This document shows, piece by piece, positions 21,040 through 28,180 of a stretch of DNA of 64,000 nt. Source of the stretch: Pseudomonas sp. Irchel s3f7 (lineage in GTDB: Bacteria; Pseudomonadota; Gammaproteobacteria; Pseudomonadales; Pseudomonadaceae). The stretch covers positions 93,937 through 157,936 of the forward strand of contig NZ_FYDO01000016.1 of the NCBI RefSeq assembly GCF_900187615.1. The letters are read 5' to 3'. Within the stretch, counting starts at the first letter, position 1. Each line of letters starts with the position of its first letter. Below the pieces are notes generated by a model, which saw nothing but the letters and a program-made list of their open reading frames with translations, ran no database searches and had not been told where the DNA came from. The position numbers were made by a program, and so were the translations under genes.

Positions 21040-21710
21040 ACGGCGAACCTTTTTTGCAGACGCTTGACCAGCAGCGAGGCGGAAAAGCTGATGATGAAGT
21101 ACACGAGACCCGCGAAAATCAGGAACTCATTGGAGCGGCCAATGATGTCGCCACTGGCGCGCGAAGCATTGAGGAAGTCCACCAGGCCGACGGCGTAGAC
21201 CAGCGAGGTGTCCTGAAACAGGATGATGCTCTGTTGCAGCAACAGCGGTGTCATCTTGCGGAACGCTTGCGGCAGGATGATCAGGCGCATCATCTGGCCG
21301 TACGTCATGCCCAGCGCCTGGGCAGCGCCCATCTGACCCTTGGGTATCGACTGCACACCGGCACGGACGATTTCGCAGAAGTACGCCGCTTCGAACATCA
21401 TGAACGCCACGATGCAGGAGGCGAACGCGCCGATCGGCGTGTCTTCGCCAGTGATCCAGCGCAGCACGAACGGTACCGCCAGGTAGAACCAGGTGATCAC
21501 CAGCAGCAACGGGATCGAGCGGAAGTAGTTAACGTAGGCGCCGGCCAGGTTCGACAGCAGTTTGTTGTGCGACAGACGGCACAGCGCCAGGATAGTGCCG
21601 AGGATGATCCCGCCGATCACGCCCATGACCATCAGCTTGAGGGTCATGACCATGCCGTTCCACAGACCCGGCAGGGACGGGATGATGCCCGAGAAGTCGA
21701 ATTCCATCAT
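21036..21710 (-). CDS. aatM: Acidic amino-acid ABC transporter permease
   Basis: HisM/GltK-type permease of 224 residues with four to five membrane helices. The cytoplasmic coupling loop (EAA motif) reads GAAQALGMTYGQMMRLIILPQAFR. It overlaps both flanking genes by ATGA, so AatM, AatQ and AatP are made in a fixed ratio. Confidence 0.93.
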   Translation of the reverse strand: MMEFDFSGIIPSLPGLWNGMVMTLKLMVMGVIGGIILGTILALCRLSHNKLLSNLAGAYVNYFRSIPLLLVITWFYLAVPFVLRWITGEDTPIGAFASCIVAFMMFEAAYFCEIVRAGVQSIPKGQMGAAQALGMTYGQMMRLIILPQAFRKMTPLLLQQSIILFQDTSLVYAVGLVDFLNASRASGDIIGRSNEFLIFAGLVYFIISFSASLLVKRLQKRFAV

Positions 21711-22453
21711 TTACCCCCTACGGAAATCAGGCCCGGTACGGCGACTTTCTTCTCGACCAGACGCATCAGCAACATCAGGCTCATGTTCAGGGTGAAGTAG
21801 ATCAGCGTGGCCAGGGTGAAGGCTTCGAACAGGTTGGCGGAGAACTCGGCGGTCTGTTTGGTTTGCGCGAGCAATTCCATCAAACCGATCAGCGAGGCCA
21901 CGGAGGTGTTCTTGAAGACGTTCAGGAATTCCGAGGTGAGTGGCGGAATGATGATCCGGTAGGCCTGGGGCAGCAGCACGTTCCAGTAGATCTGTGGCAG
22001 CTTGAAACCCATGGCGCGGGCCGCGGATTCCTGGCCTTTTGGCAGCGCCTGGATACCGGTGCGCACCTGTTCGCAAACGCGGGCGGTAGTGAACAGGCCC
22101 AGGCACACGACGACGCTGAGGAAGGCCGAGGTGGTCGGGTTCAGATCCTGCTTGTACCACTCTTGCAAGTCGGCCGGCAGCAGGTCAGGTACCAGGAAGT
22201 ACCAGATGAACAGCTGAACCAGCAGCGGCACGTTACGGAAGAGTTCGACGTAGCAGGTGGCGATGCCCGATACGATGCGGTTCGGCACGGTACGCATGAC
22301 GCCCAGGATCGAACCCAGTGTCAGGGCGATGATCCAGGCCGCGATGGCGATGCCGATGGTCCACGCCAGACCGGTCACGTACCAGTCGAGATAGGTCTCG
22401 CTGCCCACGCCGGTGGACTTGAAGAACACGCCCCAGTCCCAGTTGTAATTCAT
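21707..22453 (-). CDS. aatQ: Acidic amino-acid ABC transporter permease
   Basis: HisM/GltJ-type permease of 248 residues, partner of AatM. The EAA loop reads ESAARAMGFKLPQIYWNVLLPQAYR. A strong start context lies after the 193-base gap that follows aatJ. It has the membrane topology and length usual for GltJ. Confidence 0.93.
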   Translation of the reverse strand: MNYNWDWGVFFKSTGVGSETYLDWYVTGLAWTIGIAIAAWIIALTLGSILGVMRTVPNRIVSGIATCYVELFRNVPLLVQLFIWYFLVPDLLPADLQEWYKQDLNPTTSAFLSVVVCLGLFTTARVCEQVRTGIQALPKGQESAARAMGFKLPQIYWNVLLPQAYRIIIPPLTSEFLNVFKNTSVASLIGLMELLAQTKQTAEFSANLFEAFTLATLIYFTLNMSLMLLMRLVEKKVAVPGLISVGGK

Positions 22454-22599
22454 TAGGGTCTCCCCTCAGATCGATCGATATACAAATGCCCGCTTGGGGA
22501 AGCTCCGTTCCCGCCTGAACCTTGAAGATCAGGCACACACGATCGGCTCGACAGCCACCGGTCCGAGTGTTTCCAGAAATGCCAGCAGGGAGTGACAAC

Positions 22600-22629
22600 C
22601 TCCTGAAAGGACGCAGGCCCTCTCAGGAG
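22600..22629 (-). terminator. Intercistronic hairpin between aatJ and aatQ
   Basis: A 7-bp stem, CTCCTGA pairing with TCAGGAG around a 16-base loop, lies 18 bases after the aatJ stop. No U-run follows. Such hairpins often let binding-protein mRNA accumulate above permease mRNA; that role is inferred. Confidence 0.5.
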
Positions 22630-22646
22630 ATAAGGTTAGTCAGAAA

Positions 22647-23561
22647 TCAGGACTTCTTGTCGTCAGCCGCTTTATCAGTCGGATTGGCGATAAGGGCCTT
22701 GAGCTCGTCGCTCATCGGGAAGTTCAGGTTCAGGCCTTTTGGCGGGATTGGCTGCATGAACCATTTTTCGTAGATCTTGTTGATCTCGCCCGATGCGTAG
22801 GTGGCCTTGATGGCGTCATCCACAGCCTTTTTGAACGGCTCGTCGCCTTTGCGCACCATGCAGCCGTAGATTTCGTACGACTGTGGCGTGCCGGTCACGG
22901 CCCAGTCACTGGCTTTCTTGGCCTTGGCCGCTTCACCGGCCAGCAGGGCGTCGTCCATCATGAAGGCCACGGCACGGCCGGTTTCCAGCATCTGGAAGGA
23001 CTCGCCATGGTCTTTGGCGGAGATGACGTTCATGCCCATCTGCTTGTCGGCATTCATCGCCTTGAGGATGCGCTCGGACGTGGTGCCAGCGGTGGTCACG
23101 ACGTTCTTGCCTTTCAGGTCGTCGAAATCCTTGTACTTGGAGTCTGCCTTGGACAGCAGACGGGTACCGATTTCGAAGATGCCGACGGAGAAGTCAACTT
23201 GCTGCTGACGCTCGACGTTGTTGGTGGTGGAACCGCACTCGAGGTCCACGGTGCCGTTCTGCACCAGCGGGATACGGGTTTGCGAAGTCACCAGGTTGTA
23301 TTTGACCTGGAGGTTGGGCATGTCCAGGTCTTTTTTGATGGCTTCGACGACTTTCAGCTGGATGTCGTGGGAGTAGCCGACCGGTTTGCCGGAAGCGTCT
23401 GCAATGTAGGAAAACGGAATGGAAGCGTCGCGATGGCCCAGGGTGATGGTGCCGGACTCTTTGATCTTCTTCAGGGTGCCGGTGAGTTCGGCGGCGAAAA
23501 CTGGCGTGCTGATCAGAGCGGCAGCAATGGCTGCGCCCAGGATATGGGGAACGATGCGCAT
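22647..23561 (-). CDS. aatJ: Periplasmic Glu/Asp-binding protein
   Basis: Solute-binding protein of 304 residues. Signal peptide residues 1-23 end in STPVFA before AELTGTLKK. Family landmarks are GTITLGHRDASIPFSY, the arginine-containing QTRIPLVQNGTVDLECGSTTN, and the hinge region VSAK-like NVISAKDHGESFQML. It is a GltI-type protein. The start at 23561 follows GAGGAAA; a GTG/ATG further out at 23603 is not needed. It is the first gene of aatJQMP and is served by the sigma-54 promoter upstream. Confidence 0.94.
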   Translation of the reverse strand: MRIVPHILGAAIAAALISTPVFAAELTGTLKKIKESGTITLGHRDASIPFSYIADASGKPVGYSHDIQLKVVEAIKKDLDMPNLQVKYNLVTSQTRIPLVQNGTVDLECGSTTNNVERQQQVDFSVGIFEIGTRLLSKADSKYKDFDDLKGKNVVTTAGTTSERILKAMNADKQMGMNVISAKDHGESFQMLETGRAVAFMMDDALLAGEAAKAKKASDWAVTGTPQSYEIYGCMVRKGDEPFKKAVDDAIKATYASGEINKIYEKWFMQPIPPKGLNLNFPMSDELKALIANPTDKAADDKKS

Positions 23562-23675
23562 CAAATTTTCCTCGACATTGTTTTTTTTATGGAGCCAGTT
23601 CACCGGCCCTTTTGTGCTGCAGCTACCTGAGCGCTATTGAGTGTGTGCGCAAAGGTCATTCATCGAAGAAGTGTA

Positions 23676-23693
23676 GAGCATGACTCGTGCCAG
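23676..23693 (-). promoter_or_regulatory. Sigma-54 (-24/-12) promoter for aatJ
   Basis: Read on the minus strand: TGGCACGAGTCATGCTC. It matches TGGCACG-N4-TTGC with one mismatch, and GG and GC are ten bases apart as RpoN requires. The predicted start of transcription is near 23666, about 105 bases before the aatJ ATG. Confidence 0.8.
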
Positions 23694-23768
23694 ACCAGTC
23701 TGAAATGGTCAAAGCATTGATTAATAAGGAAATTAAATTTTTATGGCGCTGATATTCCGATTGAAAGA

Positions 23769-23813
23769 TCCGGTTAACCGAACCGACCGGCAGGTCGCGT
23801 TCGGAAAACCGAA
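23769..23813. promoter_or_regulatory. Two AauR-type upstream activator sites
   Basis: TTCGGAAAACCGAA (23800-23813) is an exact TTCGG-N4-CCGAA palindrome, the motif reported for AauR in P. putida. TCCGGTTAACCGAA (23769-23782) matches except for one base. Their centres are 31 bases apart, about three helical turns, and lie about 85-130 bases upstream of the -12 element, as expected for enhancer sites. Confidence 0.8.
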
Positions 23814-23839
23814 TGGTGAGCTTGTAATGCATTGCTTTT

Positions 23840-23922
23840 CGTAGGAGCCGGCTTGCTGGCGATAGCGCTCTCGAGGTCGCCATCGTCGGAACGCCGCCCG
23901 CAGCAAGCCGGCTCCTACGGGG
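23840..23922. repeat. REP pair between the aatJ enhancer and opgD
   Basis: Inverted units GTAGGAGCCGGCTTGCTGGC and its complement, with a CGCCGCCCGC variant in the second copy. Confidence 0.85.
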
Positions 23923-23928
23923 TGACAG

Positions 23929-25554
23929 TCACGGATATTTGCGTTTGTCCGGCGCTGGCGGGAAGTACTGGTACAACCAGGTTTCACTTAACGTGCGGTC
24001 ATTGGTACGGATGAACAGACGCAGCTCGACGGGCTCGACGCTGTCGTTGGTCGGGTACCAGTCAAACAGGATGCGGTAGCCCTTGATGTCGTCGAGTTTC
24101 AGAATGCTGAAATCCTTGACCTCGCCGTTCGAGCAGGTCACGACCGGCTCGATGCCCGTCCCTTCCGGCAGGCGGTCCAGGCCGCCGCCGTTGAAGTCCA
24201 CGGCAAAGCGTCGCGCCCAGACCGGCGGATAGTGTTCGCCCGGCGCCCAGCCCTCGGTGAAACCGCCCATCCCCGAACGGGTCGCCTGCACCCGCGCCAG
24301 TGGCGTGCTGACCGGCGGCAATGCGCTCCAGTAGAGCTTGTAGCCGTAGTTCAGCGAATCGCCGGCGGCCACCGGTTTTTTCGGTGTCCAGAAGGCGACG
24401 ATGTTGTCCATGGTTTCGCCGGTCGTTGGAATTTCCAGCAGGTCGATCGAGCCTTCGCCCCACGCGGTGGTGGGCTCGACCCACAGGCTCGGGCGGCGGC
24501 TGTACCAGTCGACCGTGTCCTGATAGCTGGCGAATTCGTGATCGGTCTGCACCAGGCCGAAGCCTTTCGGGTCTTTGTCGGCGAAAGCGTTGAACTGCAA
24601 CGTGGCCGGGTTGTTCAGCGGGCGGCAGATCCACTCGCCGTTGCCGCGCCACATGGCCAGTCGATCCGAGTCGTGGATTTGCGGGTGAATGGTGTCGCAC
24701 ATCCGGCGCTCGTGGGTGCCGCAGCTGAACATGCTGGTCATCGGCGCGATGCCCAGTTGATCGATGGCGGTACGCGCATTGACGTGGGCGTCGACCTCCA
24801 TCACCACGCGTTCAGCCTGGCAATCGATATCAAAGCGATAGGCGCCGGTGGCGCTCGGCGAGTCGAGCAGGGCGTAGACCACGAAGCGGGTGCTGTTCTT
24901 GTCCGGGGTTTCGAACCAGAACTTGGTGAAGTCGGGGAATTCTTCACGCTTCTTGGCGTAAGTGTCGATGGCCAGGCCACGAGCCGACAGGCCATATTGG
25001 CCAGTGGCGTCCACCGCACGGAAATAGCTGGCGCCGAGGAAGGACACCACATCGTGCTTGTCCAGTTCCGGGGCCTTGAACAGTTTGAAACCCGAGAAAC
25101 CCAAGTCACCCTTGAGCTGCGCGGTATCGACCGTGGTGTTTTCATAGTTGAACAGCGAAGGACGGAAATGCACCTCGCGGGCCATCCGGGTTTTCGGGTC
25201 GACGCTGTACATGCGCACCGGTTGCTTGAAACCCATGCCGACGTGGAAGAACTGCACGTCCAGTTGGCCCTTGAGGTCCTTCCACAACGAATGATTGCCG
25301 TCGTAGCGGATCGCATTGAAGTTCTGCGGGGTCATGGTCGCCAGCGTCGGCGGCAGCACCTGTTTGGTGTCCTGATAGCGATTGCTGGCCAGTTGCTTGG
25401 CCTGCACTTTCAGCGCTTCGAAATCAAAGGCCCTGGCCTCGCCATCGGCGGTGTCAGACGCGGCCCAGGCCCGGGCGGCCAGCAGACCGGTGGCCGAAAG
25501 ACCGGTGTAAGCCGCAATGGCCATGGACGCTTTGAGCAAATTCCTGCGATGCAT
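23929..25554 (-). CDS. opgD: Glucan biosynthesis protein D
   Basis: OpgD/MdoD of 541 residues, close to the 551 of E. coli. It begins MHRRNLLKASMAIAAYTG, a twin-arginine (Tat) signal, cleaved near ARAWAA. The MdoG-type beta-sandwich follows, with features such as FHVGMGFKQPVRMYSV and SRRPSLWVEP. The protein acts in the periplasm on the backbone structure of osmoregulated periplasmic glucans. The start at 25554 is set by the Tat signal; an upstream ATG at 25644 would bury it. Confidence 0.92.
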   Translation of the reverse strand: MHRRNLLKASMAIAAYTGLSATGLLAARAWAASDTADGEARAFDFEALKVQAKQLASNRYQDTKQVLPPTLATMTPQNFNAIRYDGNHSLWKDLKGQLDVQFFHVGMGFKQPVRMYSVDPKTRMAREVHFRPSLFNYENTTVDTAQLKGDLGFSGFKLFKAPELDKHDVVSFLGASYFRAVDATGQYGLSARGLAIDTYAKKREEFPDFTKFWFETPDKNSTRFVVYALLDSPSATGAYRFDIDCQAERVVMEVDAHVNARTAIDQLGIAPMTSMFSCGTHERRMCDTIHPQIHDSDRLAMWRGNGEWICRPLNNPATLQFNAFADKDPKGFGLVQTDHEFASYQDTVDWYSRRPSLWVEPTTAWGEGSIDLLEIPTTGETMDNIVAFWTPKKPVAAGDSLNYGYKLYWSALPPVSTPLARVQATRSGMGGFTEGWAPGEHYPPVWARRFAVDFNGGGLDRLPEGTGIEPVVTCSNGEVKDFSILKLDDIKGYRILFDWYPTNDSVEPVELRLFIRTNDRTLSETWLYQYFPPAPDKRKYP

Positions 25555-25969
25555 AAATACAACCTGTCGTGAACAATCCCGCGCCGTTCCTGGCACGTGC
25601 TGGATCAGAAATATCGGTTCGGACATGCCTTCGGCCAAACACAACGGACTTTTAAACAGATGCCCAACAGCTTAAACCGTTCGATTGCAGAGCAAAATTG
25701 ATTGATGGCAAGACGCTGGCGCTGGAATGAAACAAGAAGTGTCGGGAAAGATTTCCGACAGCGTCTTCTGAATTACAGGGCATTTCTGCTTTTTTCGACT
25801 AATTACTCTAAAAACCACTTTTCAGCGCCCGGATTATTTCTATCCTGTGTACATGACCGGTTTATGCCCTTCGGGCCGGTGCGGTTCAGTTGGCACGAGG
25901 CGCTGCTGAAAAAGGGTGAGGGCGATGCGGTTTCTGAAGTTTTCTTTGACGTAGAGAAGGACATCGTCC
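25555..25969. other. 415-base gap upstream of opgD
   Basis: It holds the divergent leaders of opgD (minus) and the 61-residue gene (plus). An AT-rich stretch around 25780-25850 may contain promoters, but no clear -35/-10 pair was recognised. An open frame at 25864-25995 (plus) has no ribosome site and is not called. Confidence 0.4.
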
Positions 25970-26155
25970 ATGTCGAAAGTACAAGGCATCACTGAAATGT
26001 TGGGAATCTTTCCGTGCCTGGCCATGGGACGACGAAGGCGCCGATTGAATTCCGAAGAGCTGAAACTGGTGGAGCGCTATCGGGAACTGTCGGAAAGCGA
26101 CCGGATCGCGATGAGGTATCTGGTGGATGCGATGAGGAGTGTTTCGCGGTTTTGA
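25970..26155 (+). CDS. Small basic protein, 61 residues
   Basis: No function is recognised. The first 20 residues are mildly hydrophobic (GITEMLGIFPCLAMG), followed by a run of five arginines and an amphipathic helix pair (LNSEELKLVERYRELSESD RIAMRYLVDAM). The C-terminal part resembles the short tail seen after some Xre-type regulators. GAGAAGG lies about 10 bases before the ATG. The reading frame and ribosome site support a real gene; nothing else does. Confidence 0.5.
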   Translation: MSKVQGITEMLGIFPCLAMGRRRRRLNSEELKLVERYRELSESDRIAMRYLVDAMRSVSRF

Positions 26156-26204
26156 AAAGGAGGGGCATTCAGTCGCAGCAAAGTTGTCGCGGCTGGGTGC
26201 TTTT

Positions 26205-26495
26205 TTACCAATCTTGCGAGCGCTCCATTCGCTGATGCAGCACTCGCAAAACTTGAATTTGCCCATGGGTAAATCGGTATGGGGCAATGAAGGGATAACG
26301 ATCTAGTACCAGCTCTCGCACATCGGGCATGACGGAAGGTCTGCCTGAACCGGGAAACAGTTCCAGTTGTTGGAACGACTGCAAGATCGTCGAGATGATC
26401 TTTATGGCGGACTCCGCGCCAACAGACGCTCGGTAGTGCTCATGAATATTGTCGAGGTCGCTTTCAGCTTTTTCCGTCAGTACTACTTTCGGCAC
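26205..26495 (-). CDS. RelE/ParE-type toxin
   Basis: Protein of 96 residues with the ParE/RelE pattern: VVLTEKAESDLDNIHEHY at the start, a central PGSGRPSVMPDVRELVLDRYPFIAPYRF and the strand IQVLRVLHQRM. ParE members poison gyrase; RelE members cut mRNA. Which applies cannot be settled here. It overlaps the antitoxin gene by 32 bases and is downstream of it, the usual order. Confidence 0.85.
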   Translation of the reverse strand: MPKVVLTEKAESDLDNIHEHYRASVGAESAIKIISTILQSFQQLELFPGSGRPSVMPDVRELVLDRYPFIAPYRFTHGQIQVLRVLHQRMERSQDW

Positions 26496-26721
26496 GTTTT
26501 TCCCACTTAGCCTTCACGGCGTCCAGATCGGTGAGTTTTCCAGCATCGGCATCGGCGATACCCTCGCAGATGGCTTGTAGATGCCAGGACTCGGCTTCCA
26601 CATATCGAACCAGTGCACGTTTGAGATGATATTGACGGTCGCGATCAGTGGCTGCGGCCAGTTGATCTAACTGTTGAGCCAGAAGCTCTTCCACGCGAAA
26701 AGATAAAACGGGCGAGGCCAT
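26464..26721 (-). CDS. Ribbon-helix-helix antitoxin
   Basis: Protein of 85 residues. The N-terminal MASPVLSFRVEELLAQQLDQLAAATDRDRQYHLKRALVRYVE is a ribbon-helix-helix DNA-binding unit. The acidic C-terminal tail binds the toxin. The start at 26721 follows GAGGAAAG. The leader just upstream has partly symmetric AT-rich sequence (GTATAC, TTTAC repeats at 26738-26765) that could be the autoregulatory operator. Confidence 0.83.
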   Translation of the reverse strand: MASPVLSFRVEELLAQQLDQLAAATDRDRQYHLKRALVRYVEAESWHLQAICEGIADADAGKLTDLDAVKAKWEKRAESSTDGKS

Positions 26722-27020
26722 AGCGGCTTTCCTCAATGTGTATACGCTGTAAACTACGTAAACACCCTAGGTTGTGCCGTGATGTTCGTCAACCCTCACC
26801 ACGTGCTTGGGTAGAAGACACTCTAGCCAGTGATACCGCAGTGGACGTAGGGGAAATGTTGCGAGTGATTGCCTTGTAAGCAGATTGTCCTGGCATTGAG
26901 GCAGACGCAGTTATCGACTCGCCTTTCATTTCACATCTCTCCGGATGCTGCAATGCTGTGGTCATACGGCAAACGGGGCAGGCTGTGGCGTCTGCCCCGT
27001 GGTCATTAACGACTCAAGCC
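26722..27020. other. 299-base gap holding a hairpin downstream of the BRO-N gene
   Basis: ACGGGGCAG (26973-26981) pairs with CTGCCCCGT (26992-27000), 21 bases after the BRO-N stop. It is a plausible terminator with a weak U-tract. On the toxin side, a candidate minus-strand promoter (TTGACG, 17 bases, TAGGGT) lies near 26765-26795. Nothing else was recognised. Confidence 0.4.
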
Positions 27021-27527
27021 TCAGCGGCAGGTGCCTGCAACCGGATAGGGACGTTGCACCTGCATCAACTCAGGCATGTCGCGCCATTTGACCCAGGCGT
27101 GATGTTGGTAATGCAGCAAGGGCACTGAAACTCCAGCCCAATTCAGGGAACTCAGGCTTGGCAGGTTTTCCACAGGCGCTGATTTCGCATCACGTAGCGA
27201 GGGGATGACTTCGTTGCTCAGCCATTGGCGCAGGTTGCGGTTTTCCGGGACGAAGTGGTGAACCAGCAGGGCGTACATGCCTGACTCACTGATCATCAGT
27301 GCTTCGACCGTTTTGCCGTCCTTGCGCAGCCAGACGCTGCGACGCTGGTCGGGGTCGAGTTTCAAGGTGAGGCGTTCATTGAGCGGTTTGCCCATCAGGC
27401 GACCAAGGTCCTGGGCGCAGAACCAGGCTTGGTTGTCTTGCATGAAGGCGTGGAGGAAACGGTTGTGGCGGGTAAAGACGGTGGGAGTGAAATAAGGAAG
27501 GGGCGAGTCTTGAAAGTGCATTGGCAT
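27021..27527 (-). CDS. Orphan BRO-N (phage antirepressor-like) protein
   Basis: Protein of 168 residues with a BRO-N domain over residues 15-110: HNRFLHAFMQDNQAWFCAQDLGRLMG, LDPDQRRSVWLRKDG, MISESGMYALLVHHFVPENRNLRQWLSNEVIPSLR. The remaining 55 residues are family-unlike. BRO-N domains bind DNA and are common in phage antirepressors. No other phage gene is nearby, so this is a stand-alone, possibly domesticated, copy. The start is 27527 or 27521. A large hairpin ends at a GGAA 9 bases before 27527 and may hide the ribosome site. Confidence 0.78.
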   Translation of the reverse strand: MPMHFQDSPLPYFTPTVFTRHNRFLHAFMQDNQAWFCAQDLGRLMGKPLNERLTLKLDPDQRRSVWLRKDGKTVEALMISESGMYALLVHHFVPENRNLRQWLSNEVIPSLRDAKSAPVENLPSLSSLNWAGVSVPLLHYQHHAWVKWRDMPELMQVQRPYPVAGTCR

Positions 27528-27536
27528 GGCGTGATT

Positions 27537-27634
27537 TTCCGTTTTGACTTGGAAAGTCGCCCCCAACCCTTCGACGGGTTGGGTGGCGGACCGAGTGGCG
27601 TTCGAAGTCGGGACACTTCCAGGTCAAAACGGAA
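27537..27634 (-). promoter_or_regulatory. Nested 98-base hairpin leader of the BRO-N gene
   Basis: Outer arms of 18 bases (27537-27554 and 27617-27634, TTCCGTTTTGACYTGGAA in inverse orientation) match at all but one position. Inside lies a perfect 8-bp hairpin, CCCAACCC (27562-27569), loop TTCGAC, GGGTTGGG (27576-27583). On the minus-strand transcript the last four bases of the outer stem, GGAA, are the only ribosome-site candidate for the BRO-N start. Confidence 0.65.
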
Positions 27635-27718
27635 GCCGAAAGGCCCGCGCCACACGGCCCGCCATAATGCAGAACTGAAGGCATAAAGCAGCCACAGTCC
27701 TATGGGGGCACACGAGCA

Positions 27719-27776
27719 CCGTTTTGACTTGTTCCGGCTTCGACTCCGGGCCGCTGATTTGGCAGCGACGGAACAA
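27719..27776. repeat. Third copy of the CCGTTTTGACTTG motif with its own inverted repeat
   Basis: CCGTTTTGACTTG at 27719-27731 repeats the outer-arm sequence of the hairpin 90 bases away. It runs into TTGTTCCG (27729-27736), which pairs with CGGAACAA (27769-27776). Only weak open frames cross this stretch. Confidence 0.55.
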
Positions 27777-28090
27777 AGCCTATCGGTCAGGCACTCGCGG
27801 CGCCAAGTCTACTCTGGCGACGCGTGTCGTAGGAATCGAGGGTTTTTCAGGAAGGTTGCATCTGTAGGAATTTCCTGTTTTTGCACTTGCTACAGAGAAG
27901 CGGCACCTGAGGTGCAGTTTTTCAGTTAGTTATTCGAATATTGGGAATACGTAATCCTACGATCAGCGGCGGTTACAGAGGTGACGGGGCCTTGGGGGCG
28001 CCGCCCGGATCGGTGGTTATTGTTTTGTTTTCTTTGGGGTGGAGCCTGGTGGTGCGTACTGCCGGTTTCTGCCTTGAAACCGAGGTGACC

Positions 28091-28174
28091 CCTATCGCTG
28101 GCAAGCCAGCTCCTACAGGTTTTGTGTGAGTCAGGAACGACGCGGACGTGTAGGAGCCGGCTTGCTGGCGATGC
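28091..28174. repeat. REP pair, tail-to-tail
   Basis: CTATCGCTGGCAAGCCAGCT..CTACAGG is followed by GTAGGAGCCGGCTTGCTGGC, just after the aldehyde dehydrogenase stop. The 300 or so bases before it (27790-28090) show nothing recognised. Confidence 0.85.
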
Positions 28175-28180
28175 TTTTTC

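Noticed and set aside
24232..25572. Long plus-strand frame antisense to opgD, and similar antisense frames over metE, aauS, ydcT and the aldehyde dehydrogenases
   Set aside because: All lie opposite genes with clear domains and show no motifs of their own; they follow from the GC-rich third codon position.
25864..25995. Plus-strand open frame reading MPFGPVRFSWHEALLKKGEG...
   Set aside because: No ribosome site and no recognised family; it overlaps the better-supported 61-residue gene.
27702..27929. 75-codon plus-strand frame across the third CCGTTTTGACTTG repeat
   Set aside because: It is rich in Arg/Ser with no domain, and its bases are explained by the inverted repeat; probably the translation of a repeated DNA element.
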